Assembly: GCA_030666935.1 (NCBI GenBank) | Contig: DAOUWX010000008.1 | Span: forward strand, 1-24,465 | Direction: 5' to 3' | Length of the DNA: 24,465 nucleotides | From: Atribacterota bacterium | GTDB taxonomy: Bacteria > Atribacterota > Phoenicimicrobiia > Phoenicimicrobiales > Phoenicimicrobiaceae | Part shown: positions 8,114 to 16,674 of the stretch, piece after piece | Position numbering within the stretch: position 1 is the first letter of the stretch | Layout of the letters: the number at the start of each line of letters is the position of its first letter | The notes under the pieces: generated by a model | Told to the model about the DNA's origin: nothing | The model's input: only the letters and a program-made list of their open reading frames with translations | Databases searched by the model: none | Position numbers and translations under genes: made by a program

Positions 8114-8428
8114 ATGAAAAGAGTGGCATTTAAAATGAAAATAAAAGCGGGACATGAGGAAGAATATAAAAAAAGACATAATGAAATCTGGCCTGAACTT
8201 AAAGAAAAATTATCCAGAGCGGGAATTTATGATTATTCCATATTTCTTGACAAAGAAACACTTACTCTTTTTGCGGTGCAAAAATTAAAAAATAATAATA
8301 CAGTTGAAGAGCTTCCTTCAAAAGAGATAATGAAAAAATGGTGGGATTATATGAAAGATATTATGGAAACTAATCCGGATAATTCCCCGGTTACTGTCTC
8401 TATGGAAGAAGCTTTTCATATGGATTAA
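8114..8428 (+). CDS. rhaM: L-rhamnose mutarotase
   Basis: This 104-residue protein has the same length as E. coli RhaM (also called RhaU). It interconverts the alpha and beta anomers of L-rhamnose in the cytoplasm, feeding the form used by the isomerase. Tyr18 and His22 in the EYKKRHNEIWPEL segment, the WW pair (77-78) and NPDNSPV correspond to conserved active-site and fold positions of the family. The frame opens earlier, at 8078, but ATG 8114 is preferred: AGGAG (8102-8106) is 7 bases upstream and the resulting length matches the family exactly. Its position after the transporter mirrors rhaSTPQU of rhizobia. Confidence 0.93.
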   Translation: MKRVAFKMKIKAGHEEEYKKRHNEIWPELKEKLSRAGIYDYSIFLDKETLTLFAVQKLKNNNTVEELPSKEIMKKWWDYMKDIMETNPDNSPVTVSMEEAFHMD

Positions 8429-8508
8429 AGATGTTCTTATCAAATAAATATACAAAAAGAAAATAATTAAAATAATCTCATTTATTTAGAAAAGTGATAA
8501 TAAAAAGA

Positions 8509-8537
8509 TTGTAATACATTGGAAAAAATTTTATGAT
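8509..8537 (+). promoter_or_regulatory. Possible internal promoter before the aldolase gene
   Basis: TTGTAA (8509-8514), a 17-base spacer and TATGAT (8532-8537) lie in the 182-base gap between rhaM and the aldolase. The -35 matches 4 of 6 and the -10 matches 5 of 6. In DNA this AT-rich such matches arise by chance, so this is only a candidate for separate expression of the aldolase-kinase pair. Confidence 0.35.
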
Positions 8538-8610
8538 TAGAGGAACATTTTTTCTAAAATAATAAAAAAGCCAGTAAAAAAAGTTAATAAATATGAGAGG
8601 GGAATGAAAA

Positions 8611-9405
8611 ATGAAGGAATGGCAGGATATTAAAGTCGAGATTTTAGATAAACTGGTAAAACTTTCTAATAACCTTGGAAGAGAAGATTATCATCTGGCA
8701 ATTATTGGAGAAGGCAATACTTCAGCTAAAATTGAGGTAAAAAATATTGCTGGTAGTTTTTATATAAAAGCAAGCGGGACCCAGCTTGCAACTGTAACCG
8801 AGAATGATTTTGTTCAGGTATATTTTGAACCGATTATGCAGCTTATAAATATGGAGAATCCTAATGCTGAAGAAATTAATTGCATCTTTGAAAAAGCTAA
8901 GGTGGATAAAAAATATCAAGCTACCCCCTCTGTGGAAACCTTATTACATGCTATTTGTCTTAATCTGGAGGGAGTGAATTTTATTGGCCATACCCATCCC
9001 ACCGCAATAAATAGATTGACCTGTTCAAAGAGGTTCCCGAAAAATCTGAAAGGGAGAATTTATCCTGATGAAATTATTCTGCTAGGAAAAGAATCGGTCT
9101 TTATTCCTTATACGGATCCGGGGGTTAAACTTGCTCAAAGAGCAAAAAAAGAAATTGAAATATTTTTAGATAAACACGGAGAGAGACCCAAATCTATTTA
9201 TATTCAGAATCATGGATTTGTTGCTTTAGGTTCTACCCCGACTGAAGTAGAGAATATTACTTTAATGGCAGATAAGGCAGCGGAAATTCGTTTTGGAGCA
9301 TTACTTGCAGGAGGGATAAATACTTTTTCTGAAGATATAGTAAACTATATAGCTGAAAGAACAGATGAAAAATACAGACAAAATCTATTTAAAGAACAGA
9401 AATAA
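8611..9405 (+). CDS. Class II aldolase/adducin family protein, likely rhamnulose-1-phosphate aldolase
   Basis: This 264-residue zinc-dependent class II aldolase would cleave L-rhamnulose 1-phosphate to DHAP and L-lactaldehyde, the last step of the locus. Landmarks are GEGNTSAK (33-40), the phosphate-binding ASGTQ (54-58), the catalytic acid candidate Glu109 in SVETLLHA, the metal ligands His127 and His129 in GHTHPT, and His201 in QNHG. The N-terminal motifs resemble the aldolase half of the fused RhaE/RhaD-type proteins more than E. coli RhaD. Here the domain stands alone, with no dehydrogenase half behind it. The start ATG 8611 follows AGAGGGGAA. The gene precedes rhaB by 13 bases, which supports the substrate. 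Another sugar-phosphate substrate cannot be excluded from sequence alone. Confidence 0.82.
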   Translation: MKEWQDIKVEILDKLVKLSNNLGREDYHLAIIGEGNTSAKIEVKNIAGSFYIKASGTQLATVTENDFVQVYFEPIMQLINMENPNAEEINCIFEKAKVDKKYQATPSVETLLHAICLNLEGVNFIGHTHPTAINRLTCSKRFPKNLKGRIYPDEIILLGKESVFIPYTDPGVKLAQRAKKEIEIFLDKHGERPKSIYIQNHGFVALGSTPTEVENITLMADKAAEIRFGALLAGGINTFSEDIVNYIAERTDEKYRQNLFKEQK

Positions 9406-9418
9406 AAGGAGCAGCGTG

Positions 9419-10846
9419 ATGCAAAAATTTATAGCTATTGATATTGGTGCAGAAACCGGGAGAGTGATTGTTGGTAATGTATCAAGGATGGAGATAATAT
9501 ATCGCTTCTCCAATAATTTAGTAAGGGTTAAAGATAGTATTTTTTGGGATATTCTGGGAATATTCAATGAGATAAAGAAAGGTTTAAAAAAGGCTTTTAA
9601 AAAATATCCCAATCAGATAGTGAGTATTGGCATTGATACCTGGGGAGTTGATTATGTTCTTTTGGATGATGATGGAGACCTTTTAGGGAATCCCTATCAC
9701 TACCGCGACAAGAGAACAGACAATATAATGGAGGTAGTTTTTAATATAATACCCAAAAAGGAAATATTTACCGAGACCGGCATTCAATTTATGCAGCTTA
9801 ATACTATCTATCAACTATACTCATTTGCCAAGAAAAAATCACAAATCTTAGAAAATACAAGATATTTTCTGACCATTCCCGATCTTTTAAACTACTGGTT
9901 AACCGGAATTATAAAAAATGAATATTCAATCGCTACCACTACTCAGCTCTATAATCCCATAAAAAAGGACTGGTCAATAAAGATACTGAATAAACTTGGA
10001 ATTAAAAAGGAGATATTTGGAGAAATAATTATGCCCGGAACAGAAATCGGGAAACTTCTACCGATTATTGCGCGTGAGATTGGTGCTGATTCAGAAGTAG
10101 CAGTTGTTGCTCCTGCCTGCCATGATACCGGATCTGCGGTTGCGGCTGTTCCGATTGAAGATAACACTAATTATGCTTATATCAGTTCAGGCACCTGGTC
10201 TTTGATAGGGATAGAGACTGTAAAGCCAATTATTAATGAGAAAAGTTTTAAATATAATTTTACTAATGAGGGTTCTGCTGATGGTGGTTTTAGATTTCTT
10301 AAAAATGTTACTGGCTTCTGGATTATTCAGGAGTGTAAAAAATTCTGGGATGAGAAGGTGAAGTCATATTCTTATGATGAGCTGACTGAAATGGCCTTAA
10401 AATATGGGCCGGCTAATTTTAGGATCGACCCGGATGACCTAAGGTTCTTGAAGCCCGATTTAGTTGATGATAATATGCCAGATAGAATCAAAGGTTATTG
10501 CCAGGAAACAGGGCAAAAGGTTCCTGAAATACCTGCAGAAATTGTAAGAGGAGTTATCGAAAGTTTGGCAGATAAATATACAAAGACCATTAAGATGATA
10601 GAAGAGATTACTAATAGAACCATTAACGAAATACATATTATAGGAGGAGGATGTCGAAACAGTCTCCTGTGTCAACTTGTTGCCAATGCCACTGGTCTGT
10701 CAGTATATGCAGGACCAGTTGAAGCAACTGCCATTGGAAACCTAATGGTTCAAGCAAAATCTATAGGGCAAATTAAATCAATTACTGAGGGTAGGAAGAT
10801 AATCAGAGAATCTTATAAAATTAAAAAATATTATCCTAAAGTGTAA
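9419..10846 (+). CDS. rhaB: Rhamnulokinase
   Basis: This 475-residue FGGY-family sugar kinase would phosphorylate L-rhamnulose at O1 with ATP. Seen in the protein are the N-terminal phosphate loop AIDIGAETGR (6-15), IDTWGVDY (72-79), HYRDKRT (94-100), catalytic Asp236 in ACHDTGSAV (233-241), SSGTWSLIG (257-265) and the ATP-binding IIGGGCRN (407-414). Length and motifs match RhaB closely. The frame is open from 9365, inside the aldolase gene, but ATG 9419 is preferred: AGGAG (9407-9411) is 7 bases upstream and the E. coli-like N-terminus begins there. No terminator is evident after the stop; 117 bases of AT-rich DNA follow before the next gene. Confidence 0.94.
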   Translation: MQKFIAIDIGAETGRVIVGNVSRMEIIYRFSNNLVRVKDSIFWDILGIFNEIKKGLKKAFKKYPNQIVSIGIDTWGVDYVLLDDDGDLLGNPYHYRDKRTDNIMEVVFNIIPKKEIFTETGIQFMQLNTIYQLYSFAKKKSQILENTRYFLTIPDLLNYWLTGIIKNEYSIATTTQLYNPIKKDWSIKILNKLGIKKEIFGEIIMPGTEIGKLLPIIAREIGADSEVAVVAPACHDTGSAVAAVPIEDNTNYAYISSGTWSLIGIETVKPIINEKSFKYNFTNEGSADGGFRFLKNVTGFWIIQECKKFWDEKVKSYSYDELTEMALKYGPANFRIDPDDLRFLKPDLVDDNMPDRIKGYCQETGQKVPEIPAEIVRGVIESLADKYTKTIKMIEEITNRTINEIHIIGGGCRNSLLCQLVANATGLSVYAGPVEATAIGNLMVQAKSIGQIKSITEGRKIIRESYKIKKYYPKV

Positions 10847-10963
10847 ATATTATTTTTGTTATATTTAGCAAAAGTCTATTTATTTATCAAAACCTTAAGG
10901 GGTAAAAAGGCTGATAGCAACTAGTTTAAATGTATAGATTATTATTGTATGAGGGAGTAAAAA

Positions 10964-12322
10964 ATGAAAGTAACAGGTTTAATTTTAGGCGTTAGTGGTA
11001 CATTGACAAAAGAAAAAATAAAAAGAAACAGTTTAGATCAAAGTGAAAATTATATTTTTAAAACCCCTATATTATCTTCGCAAATGAAAAATAAGATTAA
11101 AAGTATATTTACAAATTCATTACCACCTGAGGTAGAACATTCATTTATTCAAATAAAAAATGAATCTCAGATTCTTGATATCCAAGAATCTGATGTATAT
11201 GTAGTATTTCCCTTTGAACCTATGATAGATAGATATCTTCATGCCCTTTATGCTCATAATAAACCAATAATAATTATGCCTTTACCGTATTCTGAAATAT
11301 TCTCTTATGGAAATGTTTTTTATCCATATTTTATGAGAGATAGCCGGGAAATTGATGATATGCTAAACATAGACCACAAAGTTTTTCTTTGTAAAGATAA
11401 AAAAGATTTATCAGAAACCTTAACTGCATTAAATGTGAAATATAAAATCAATAATAGTAGAGTTCTTTGTATTGGTGAACCAATGTATGAACCTTTTCAT
11501 TCTTGTGATTGGGGTTATGCGGTAATAAGAAAGATTCAAGAGAAATTTGGTTTGAGTTGGATACAAATGAGTCCACAAAGCTTAATAGAGTATTGGAAAT
11601 CATGGAAAGGTAAAATAGATATTAAAGACATAACTGAATCTATTGGAAAAAATTATCTACCGAAGGATAGAAAAATAGAAGATGTTAAAAAAATGTATCT
11701 AATTCTTAAATCACTTATAGAGGAAAAGAAAGTCAATGCTTTTACCATTAATTGTCTTGCTTCAATTATTCATACTAACCTAAAAGTAACTCCTTGTTAT
11801 GCTTTAAGTAGATTAAATGATGAAGGAATTGTCTCTGCATGCGAAGCAGATACTACAACTTTACTTAATATGCTTATTGCTGTATATAGTTCCCAAGCGC
11901 CGGGATTTATGATTAATCCCTATCTTTTCCCTGAGGATAATTGTCTTTTTGTATCTCACTGTACTTCTCCAAGATTACATTCTTATAAAGAAAAAAAGAA
12001 AGATGATTATAATATATATTCTTATTTTGAATATCCTAATTTATCTTTTGGTTTGCAGGTTTTTAAAAAACCCGGAGTAGTGACTATTACAGGATTATCC
12101 CATAATGCACTAGATAAGATGTTAATTATTAAAGGGAAAATCGTTCGAAATACAAATTTTGCGACTTGCCGAACACAGATAGAGTTGGAAGTAGAAGGCG
12201 ATATTAAAGAAATAGCAGAGAATTATCAAGGAAGACACTGGATATTAGTTTATGGAGACCATACAAATATTATAGAAAGAACAAATAAAATGTTTGATCT
12301 GAAAAGTGTAGTACTACAATAG
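10964..12322 (+). CDS. L-fucose/D-arabinose isomerase-like sugar isomerase (COG2407-type)
   Basis: This 452-residue cytoplasmic protein resembles the fucose isomerase superfamily, mainly in its C-terminal half. SRLNDEGIVSACEADTTTLL (282-301) includes Glu294 and Asp296, which sit where the family's metal-binding acids lie. SHCTSP (331-336), KPGVVTITGL (369-378) and RHWILVYGDH (424-433) follow the family pattern, with His332 and His425 as further candidate ligands. The N-terminal 270 residues are only loosely recognisable. Family members interconvert aldoses and ketoses. No canonical rhamnose isomerase is visible in this window, so this protein is the best candidate to fill that step, but it could act on another sugar or have no isomerase activity. 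ATG 10964 has GAGGGAG upstream. The gene starts the unit that continues with a hydrolase and a HAAT transporter. Confidence 0.7.
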   Translation: MKVTGLILGVSGTLTKEKIKRNSLDQSENYIFKTPILSSQMKNKIKSIFTNSLPPEVEHSFIQIKNESQILDIQESDVYVVFPFEPMIDRYLHALYAHNKPIIIMPLPYSEIFSYGNVFYPYFMRDSREIDDMLNIDHKVFLCKDKKDLSETLTALNVKYKINNSRVLCIGEPMYEPFHSCDWGYAVIRKIQEKFGLSWIQMSPQSLIEYWKSWKGKIDIKDITESIGKNYLPKDRKIEDVKKMYLILKSLIEEKKVNAFTINCLASIIHTNLKVTPCYALSRLNDEGIVSACEADTTTLLNMLIAVYSSQAPGFMINPYLFPEDNCLFVSHCTSPRLHSYKEKKKDDYNIYSYFEYPNLSFGLQVFKKPGVVTITGLSHNALDKMLIIKGKIVRNTNFATCRTQIELEVEGDIKEIAENYQGRHWILVYGDHTNIIERTNKMFDLKSVVLQ

Positions 12323-12390
12323 GGAATAATTGTTTTGTTTTAGTGTATATGAAAAATTATTATTTATAGACTATTTTAAGGAGGTTGCAA

Positions 12391-13206
12391 ATGCCTAAAA
12401 TATCTATTGGTGATACTAAATTATATTATGAAATTCATGGAAAAGGTGAGCCAATAATTCTTATTGCAGGGTTAGGATCTAGATATAATCTTTGGAACTG
12501 GCAGATTGGAGATTATTCTAAGTATTTTCAATGCGTTGTGTTTGATAATCGTGGAGTAGGAGAATCCTCTCTTGGCCATATCCAAGAGAAAGATTACACC
12601 ATTGATCTTCTAGCATCTGATGTTTCAAAACTTATGGAAAATTTAAATATTAAAAAAGCCCATATTGTTGGTACTTCTATGGGAGGCACTATCGCTCAGA
12701 GTTTTGCCCTTAATTACCCGGATAAAGTGATTACCCTTTCTCTCCATGCAACATGGCCAAAAACAAGTAGTCGTTTAAGGCTTTTCTTTGATACTCAAGT
12801 GATGTTGATAGGGAAACTTGACCCGGAGACTTTTGGAATGAGTATGGCCCCATATATTTGGTCAGAAGACACTCTTGACCATAGATTTTATGTTATTGAG
12901 GAGTTTAGGAAAGCTAATCGGAATAATAAAAATGTTGTATCAAGCAAAATATATAAATTTCAGGTTCGGGCTTGTAATAATTTCGATATTCTCTCTAAGC
13001 TTTCCAATATAACATGCCCTAGCTTAATTACTGTTGGGTCAGATGATATTCTTATTCTACCAAAATATTCAGAGCAGATATATGGAGAAATAAAAAATTC
13101 GAAATTGCATATACTTAATGGCTGTGGGCATGCACTAATCATTGAAAAAGCTAAAGAATTTAATAATCTAACTATCGATTTTTTAAAAAATAAAGGAAAG
13201 GTGTAA
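12391..13206 (+). CDS. Alpha/beta hydrolase
   Basis: This 271-residue alpha/beta-hydrolase fold protein has an intact triad: nucleophile Ser96 in GTSMGG (95-99 region), acid Asp218 or 219 in VGSDD, and His247 in GCGHAL. The oxyanion region is LIAGLGSRYNLW (24-35), and FDNRGVGES (51-59) is the typical strand-turn motif. No signal peptide is present, so it acts in the cytoplasm. The family includes esterases, lactonases, C-C hydrolases and haloperoxidase-like enzymes; the substrate cannot be named from sequence. ATG 12391 is chosen because AGGAGGT (12379-12385) lies just upstream; a TTG at 12385 would overlap it. It ends 2 bases before livH, so it very likely acts on what the transporter brings in. 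Confidence 0.88.
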   Translation: MPKISIGDTKLYYEIHGKGEPIILIAGLGSRYNLWNWQIGDYSKYFQCVVFDNRGVGESSLGHIQEKDYTIDLLASDVSKLMENLNIKKAHIVGTSMGGTIAQSFALNYPDKVITLSLHATWPKTSSRLRLFFDTQVMLIGKLDPETFGMSMAPYIWSEDTLDHRFYVIEEFRKANRNNKNVVSSKIYKFQVRACNNFDILSKLSNITCPSLITVGSDDILILPKYSEQIYGEIKNSKLHILNGCGHALIIEKAKEFNNLTIDFLKNKGKV

Positions 13207-13208
13207 AA

Positions 13209-14075
13209 ATGATATTTTCTCTTATTATCGATGGGTTAGCTGTCGGTTCTATTTATTCCCTTGTTGCGGTAGGTTTAGTCATGCTCTTTAAATCTACGGG
13301 TGCGTTAAACTTTGCTCATGGCGATTTTATGATGTTTTACGCTTTTGTGGCTTATACTTTTTTAATCCAGTTCAATGTTTCTTTTTTTATAACTATAGTT
13401 GGAACTTTACTTTTTGCCTGTGTGCTTGGAATTGTAGTTGAGAGAACAATTATAAGAAAATTAATAAATATCGGGGGACCTACAATTATTATGGTAACCC
13501 TCGGGTTAGGTTATATTTTACGAGGTATTGCTGGTATTATTTGGACAAATGATGTTTTTTCCTTTCCAAAATTATTTTCAAGAGACCTCCTCTATATTGG
13601 TAATATTCCAGTACCTTCTCAAAATATAATGATCATTGTTTCAACAATAATTATTATTTCGATACTTTATTTGTTTTTAAATTATACAAAAATTGGAACA
13701 GGACTCCGTGCACTAACTCAAAATAAAACAGCAGCTACTCTAATGGGGGTTAGGTTAAGGAGGATGTATTCTCTTTCCTGGGCTATAGCTGGAATGTTAG
13801 CAGCATTTGCAGGAATACTTCTTGCTCCTACACTTTTTTTAAGTACAGGGATGGGCTCTATTACATTTACAGCAATTATTGCCACAATCATTGGCGGATT
13901 TGGGAATATATTTGGTGCTGTGATAGGGGGGTATTTACTCGGTGTTCTTCAATCAGTAATTCCCTTCTACATTCCTACGGAATTGCAAGGAATAATTCCT
14001 TTTGTATTATTAATAGTGGTTCTATTTTTAAAGCCTACAGGAATCTTGGGTAAAAAAACAATAAAGAAGGTATAA
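13209..14075 (+). CDS. livH: Branched-chain-amino-acid-type (HAAT) ABC transporter permease, LivH-like
   Basis: This 288-residue integral membrane protein of the LivH family has about 8 hydrophobic segments. Landmarks are GLAVGSIYSLVAVGLVML (9-26), TGALNFAHGDFMM (30-42), LGLGYILRG (98-106) and the cytoplasmic coupling loop around GTGLRALTQNKTAATLMGV (163-181), then IGGFGNIFGAVIGGYLLG (228-245). HAAT systems import branched-chain amino acids, but also amides, urea, short peptides and aromatic acids, so the name does not fix the substrate. It lies 2 bases after the hydrolase and 10 bases before livM, in a tightly packed operon. Confidence 0.92.
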   Translation: MIFSLIIDGLAVGSIYSLVAVGLVMLFKSTGALNFAHGDFMMFYAFVAYTFLIQFNVSFFITIVGTLLFACVLGIVVERTIIRKLINIGGPTIIMVTLGLGYILRGIAGIIWTNDVFSFPKLFSRDLLYIGNIPVPSQNIMIIVSTIIIISILYLFLNYTKIGTGLRALTQNKTAATLMGVRLRRMYSLSWAIAGMLAAFAGILLAPTLFLSTGMGSITFTAIIATIIGGFGNIFGAVIGGYLLGVLQSVIPFYIPTELQGIIPFVLLIVVLFLKPTGILGKKTIKKV

Positions 14076-14085
14076 AATAAAGAAT

Positions 14086-15099
14086 ATGTTAAAAAAAGTA
14101 AATATAAAATTTTTACCCATTATTATACTAATACTTTACCTAATTACACCACTTCTATTAGGAGAGTATTATATCTATGTTTTTACTATTATGTCTATAA
14201 TGATAATTGTTGTTCAGGGATTAAATGTAATGATTGGGTTTTGCGGATTGTTTTCCTTTGCACAAGCTGGATTCATGGCTTTTGGAGCATACTTTGGTTC
14301 TATATTAGTAACTAAGCTTCCCTGGGTGCCATTTCCCTTAGTTATATTGATAGTGGGGATTGCTTCAGCTTCCCTTGGAGTTCTGGTTGGTTTTCCTTGT
14401 TTGAGATTAAGTGGATTTTATCTCGCAATGGCAACCTTTGGTTTTTCTGCAGTAATATTCGAGCTTATTGAATATTTTAGTCCCCTTACCGGAGGTAGTG
14501 AGGGTATGTATGTCCCAAGTGCTGCTATAGGAAATTTAGAAATTCATTCGATCATGGGAATATTTTACCTTGCGGCAGTGATAATGGTTATCACACAGAT
14601 TGCAGTTCAGCATATTGCAAAAACAAAGACAGGTAGAGCATGGAATGCAATCCGTGATGATGAAATTGCTGCATCTTCTATGGGCATTGATATCCAAAAT
14701 TATAAATTAAGAGCATTTGCCTTTGGCACCTTTTATGCTGGTATTGGAGGAGTTCTCTATGCGTATCTTTTAAAATTCTTAAATGTAAACTTTTTCTCTG
14801 GTGAAATGGGCCTTTCTTTTTTCTTAATATTAGTGGTTGGTGGCATAGGAACTATATATGGTCCTGTTCTGGGGAGTATTTTTATTACTTTACTTCCTCA
14901 GATTCTTGGAGGTGCATTCAGTCAACATATGAGTCTTGTTTACGGAGTTATTCTGGTTAGCTTTATATTATTAGCTCCTCAAGGATTTTACGGAGTATGG
15001 TCACAATTAATTTTAAGGACAAAATCAAATAATAATCTATTAGGACACCTTTTTAATTTATTTATTCTAAATAAAGAAGGAAGAGAGAAGTATGAATGA
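14086..15099 (+). CDS. livM: HAAT ABC transporter permease, LivM-like
   Basis: This 337-residue LivM-family permease would pair with LivH. Landmarks are GFCGLFSFAQAGFMAFGAY (51-69), FPCLRLSGFYLAMATFGFS (103-121), the coupling region GRAWNAIRDDEIAASSMGI (183-201), and VVGGIGTIYGPVLG (250-263). About 9 membrane segments are visible. A hydrophilic C-terminal tail of about 20 residues follows the last segment. The only Shine-Dalgarno-like sequence, AGAAGG, is 15 bases before ATG 14086, so translation may depend partly on coupling to livH. Its stop overlaps the livG start by 8 bases. Confidence 0.92.
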   Translation: MLKKVNIKFLPIIILILYLITPLLLGEYYIYVFTIMSIMIIVVQGLNVMIGFCGLFSFAQAGFMAFGAYFGSILVTKLPWVPFPLVILIVGIASASLGVLVGFPCLRLSGFYLAMATFGFSAVIFELIEYFSPLTGGSEGMYVPSAAIGNLEIHSIMGIFYLAAVIMVITQIAVQHIAKTKTGRAWNAIRDDEIAASSMGIDIQNYKLRAFAFGTFYAGIGGVLYAYLLKFLNVNFFSGEMGLSFFLILVVGGIGTIYGPVLGSIFITLLPQILGGAFSQHMSLVYGVILVSFILLAPQGFYGVWSQLILRTKSNNNLLGHLFNLFILNKEGREKYE

Positions 15100-15895
15100 A
15101 ATAAATATAAAGGACCAAAAATTGCTTATTCTAAAGAATTTGTCTTTAAGTTTTGGAGGGATAAAAGCTGTTTCTAATCTCAGTCTTGAAGTTAATTCTC
15201 ATGAAATATTTTCGATAATTGGGCCGAATGGAGCGGGAAAAACAACAGTATTTAATATAATAAGTGGTTTTTACCAGCCTGATGCTGGAGAAGTCTTATT
15301 TGATAATGTAAACCTTACAAAATGTAGGCCTCATGAAATAGCTAAATTGGGAATTGGAAGAACTTTTCAAAATTTAGAACTATTTTCAAAGTTAACAGTT
15401 CTGGAAAATATACTTGTTGCTAAACATCTTTTCGTAAGGACAAATTTTATAGGCGAATTACTAAAATCAGAAAAAGTAATAAAAGAAGAGGATAAAATCC
15501 GTAAGGAATCCCTGGCGATTCTCCAGTATTTAAACCTTGAAGAAAGTAAAGATATTGTCATATCAAATTTTCCATTTCCAATTCAAAAACGCATAGAATT
15601 AGCTCGCGCTTTAGCATTAGAACCAAAATTGCTTATTTTGGATGAACCAGCGGGAGGATTAAATATTATTGAAACTAAAGAGCTTTCAATTATGATAAAA
15701 AAAATACAAAGGGACTTTCATATTACTATTCTTCTGGTTGAGCATGATATGTCAATGGTAATGAATGTTTCAGATCGAATTTGTGTTCTCGATTACGGAG
15801 AAAAAATCGCGGAAGGGACACCAAAAGAGATTCAAAATAACATAAAAGTAATTGAAGTTTATTTAGGGAAAGAGGAAATTGATGTTAGAGCTTAA
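15092..15895 (+). CDS. livG: HAAT ABC transporter ATP-binding protein, LivG-like
   Basis: This 267-residue ABC ATPase has Walker A GPNGAGKT (44-51), the Q-loop region GRTFQNLELF (89-98), Walker B LLILDEP (180-186) with GGLN next, and His218 of the H-loop. The usual LivG signature, approximately L-x-Y-G-x-Q-R-R-LEIARAL, reads FPFPIQKRIELARAL here (160-174). The glycine that normally contacts ATP in the partner subunit is replaced by proline. The rest of the protein looks intact, and LivF supplies a canonical signature, so the heterodimer may use one canonical ATP site. It overlaps livM by 8 bases and livF by 14 bases. Confidence 0.92.
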   Translation: MNEINIKDQKLLILKNLSLSFGGIKAVSNLSLEVNSHEIFSIIGPNGAGKTTVFNIISGFYQPDAGEVLFDNVNLTKCRPHEIAKLGIGRTFQNLELFSKLTVLENILVAKHLFVRTNFIGELLKSEKVIKEEDKIRKESLAILQYLNLEESKDIVISNFPFPIQKRIELARALALEPKLLILDEPAGGLNIIETKELSIMIKKIQRDFHITILLVEHDMSMVMNVSDRICVLDYGEKIAEGTPKEIQNNIKVIEVYLGKEEIDVRA

Positions 15896-16592
15896 AAATA
15901 TATCTTATTCCTATGGAAAAGTGCAAGCATTAAAGGATATATCCATATCTGTCCAAAAAGGTTCTCTTGTTGCAATATTGGGAGCAAATGGTGCAGGTAA
16001 ATCTACTTGTCTTAAAGCAATTTCAAGATTAATTAAAATTAAAAAAGGCCAGATTCGGTTTCAAGATACTGAAATTTCGAATCTTATGCCAGAAGAAGTT
16101 GTCCGGTTAGGAATAATACAAGTTCCAGAAGGAAGAATGATTTTCCCTGAACTGACGGTTCTTGAGAATCTAAAAATGGGAGCATATCTAAGAAAAGATT
16201 ATAAAAAAATTATGCAGGATTTTGATAAAATATATAATCATTTTCCAATTCTTAAAAGGCGTAAGAATCAGATTGCATCACTCTTGAGTGGTGGAGAACA
16301 ACAGATGCTTGCAATAGCAAGAGGGTTAATGGCTGATCCAAAAATTCTCTTATTGGATGAGCCTTCCCTTGGCTTAGCTCCTGTGTTAGCAGAAGAAATA
16401 TTTGCTTTTTTATTAAAACTGAAAAAATCCGGAACAAGTATTTTGCTTGTAGAGCAAAATGCCTTTATGGCTCTTAAAATTGCAGATTATGCTTATGTTT
16501 TGGAAACTGGAATTATTTCACTTTTTGGAAAAGGAAAAGATTTACTGAAAAATAAATTAGTACAGGAGGCCTATTTGGGGGTAAAACAATAA
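15882..16592 (+). CDS. livF: HAAT ABC transporter ATP-binding protein, LivF-like
   Basis: This 236-residue ABC ATPase has all canonical motifs: Walker A GANGAGKS (34-41), VPEGRMIFPELTVLENL (81-97), signature LSGGEQQ (135-141), Walker B LLLDEPS (156-162), GLAP, and EQN (191-193) in place of the H-loop His, as is common in LivF. It would dimerise with LivG to drive import. A TTG at 15879 directly precedes ATG 15882; the ATG is preferred, with GAGG at 15872-15875. The start lies inside livG (14-base overlap), which points to translational coupling. Confidence 0.93.
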   Translation: MLELKNISYSYGKVQALKDISISVQKGSLVAILGANGAGKSTCLKAISRLIKIKKGQIRFQDTEISNLMPEEVVRLGIIQVPEGRMIFPELTVLENLKMGAYLRKDYKKIMQDFDKIYNHFPILKRRKNQIASLLSGGEQQMLAIARGLMADPKILLLDEPSLGLAPVLAEEIFAFLLKLKKSGTSILLVEQNAFMALKIADYAYVLETGIISLFGKGKDLLKNKLVQEAYLGVKQ

Positions 16593-16674
16593 AAAGAAAG
16601 GAGGAAAAAATATTAGGAAAAAATAAATTGTAGTGACAAAGTATAGTTTTAAAATTATTAAAAGGAGGAAGATA

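Noticed and set aside
10847..10963. Promoter or terminator between rhaB and the isomerase-like gene
   Set aside because: No convincing -35/-10 pair with correct spacing and no stable stem with a T-run could be found, so none is claimed.
12323..12390. AATAATT/AATTATT inverted repeat between the isomerase-like gene and the hydrolase
   Set aside because: Seven-base AT-only arms are expected by chance in DNA of this composition.
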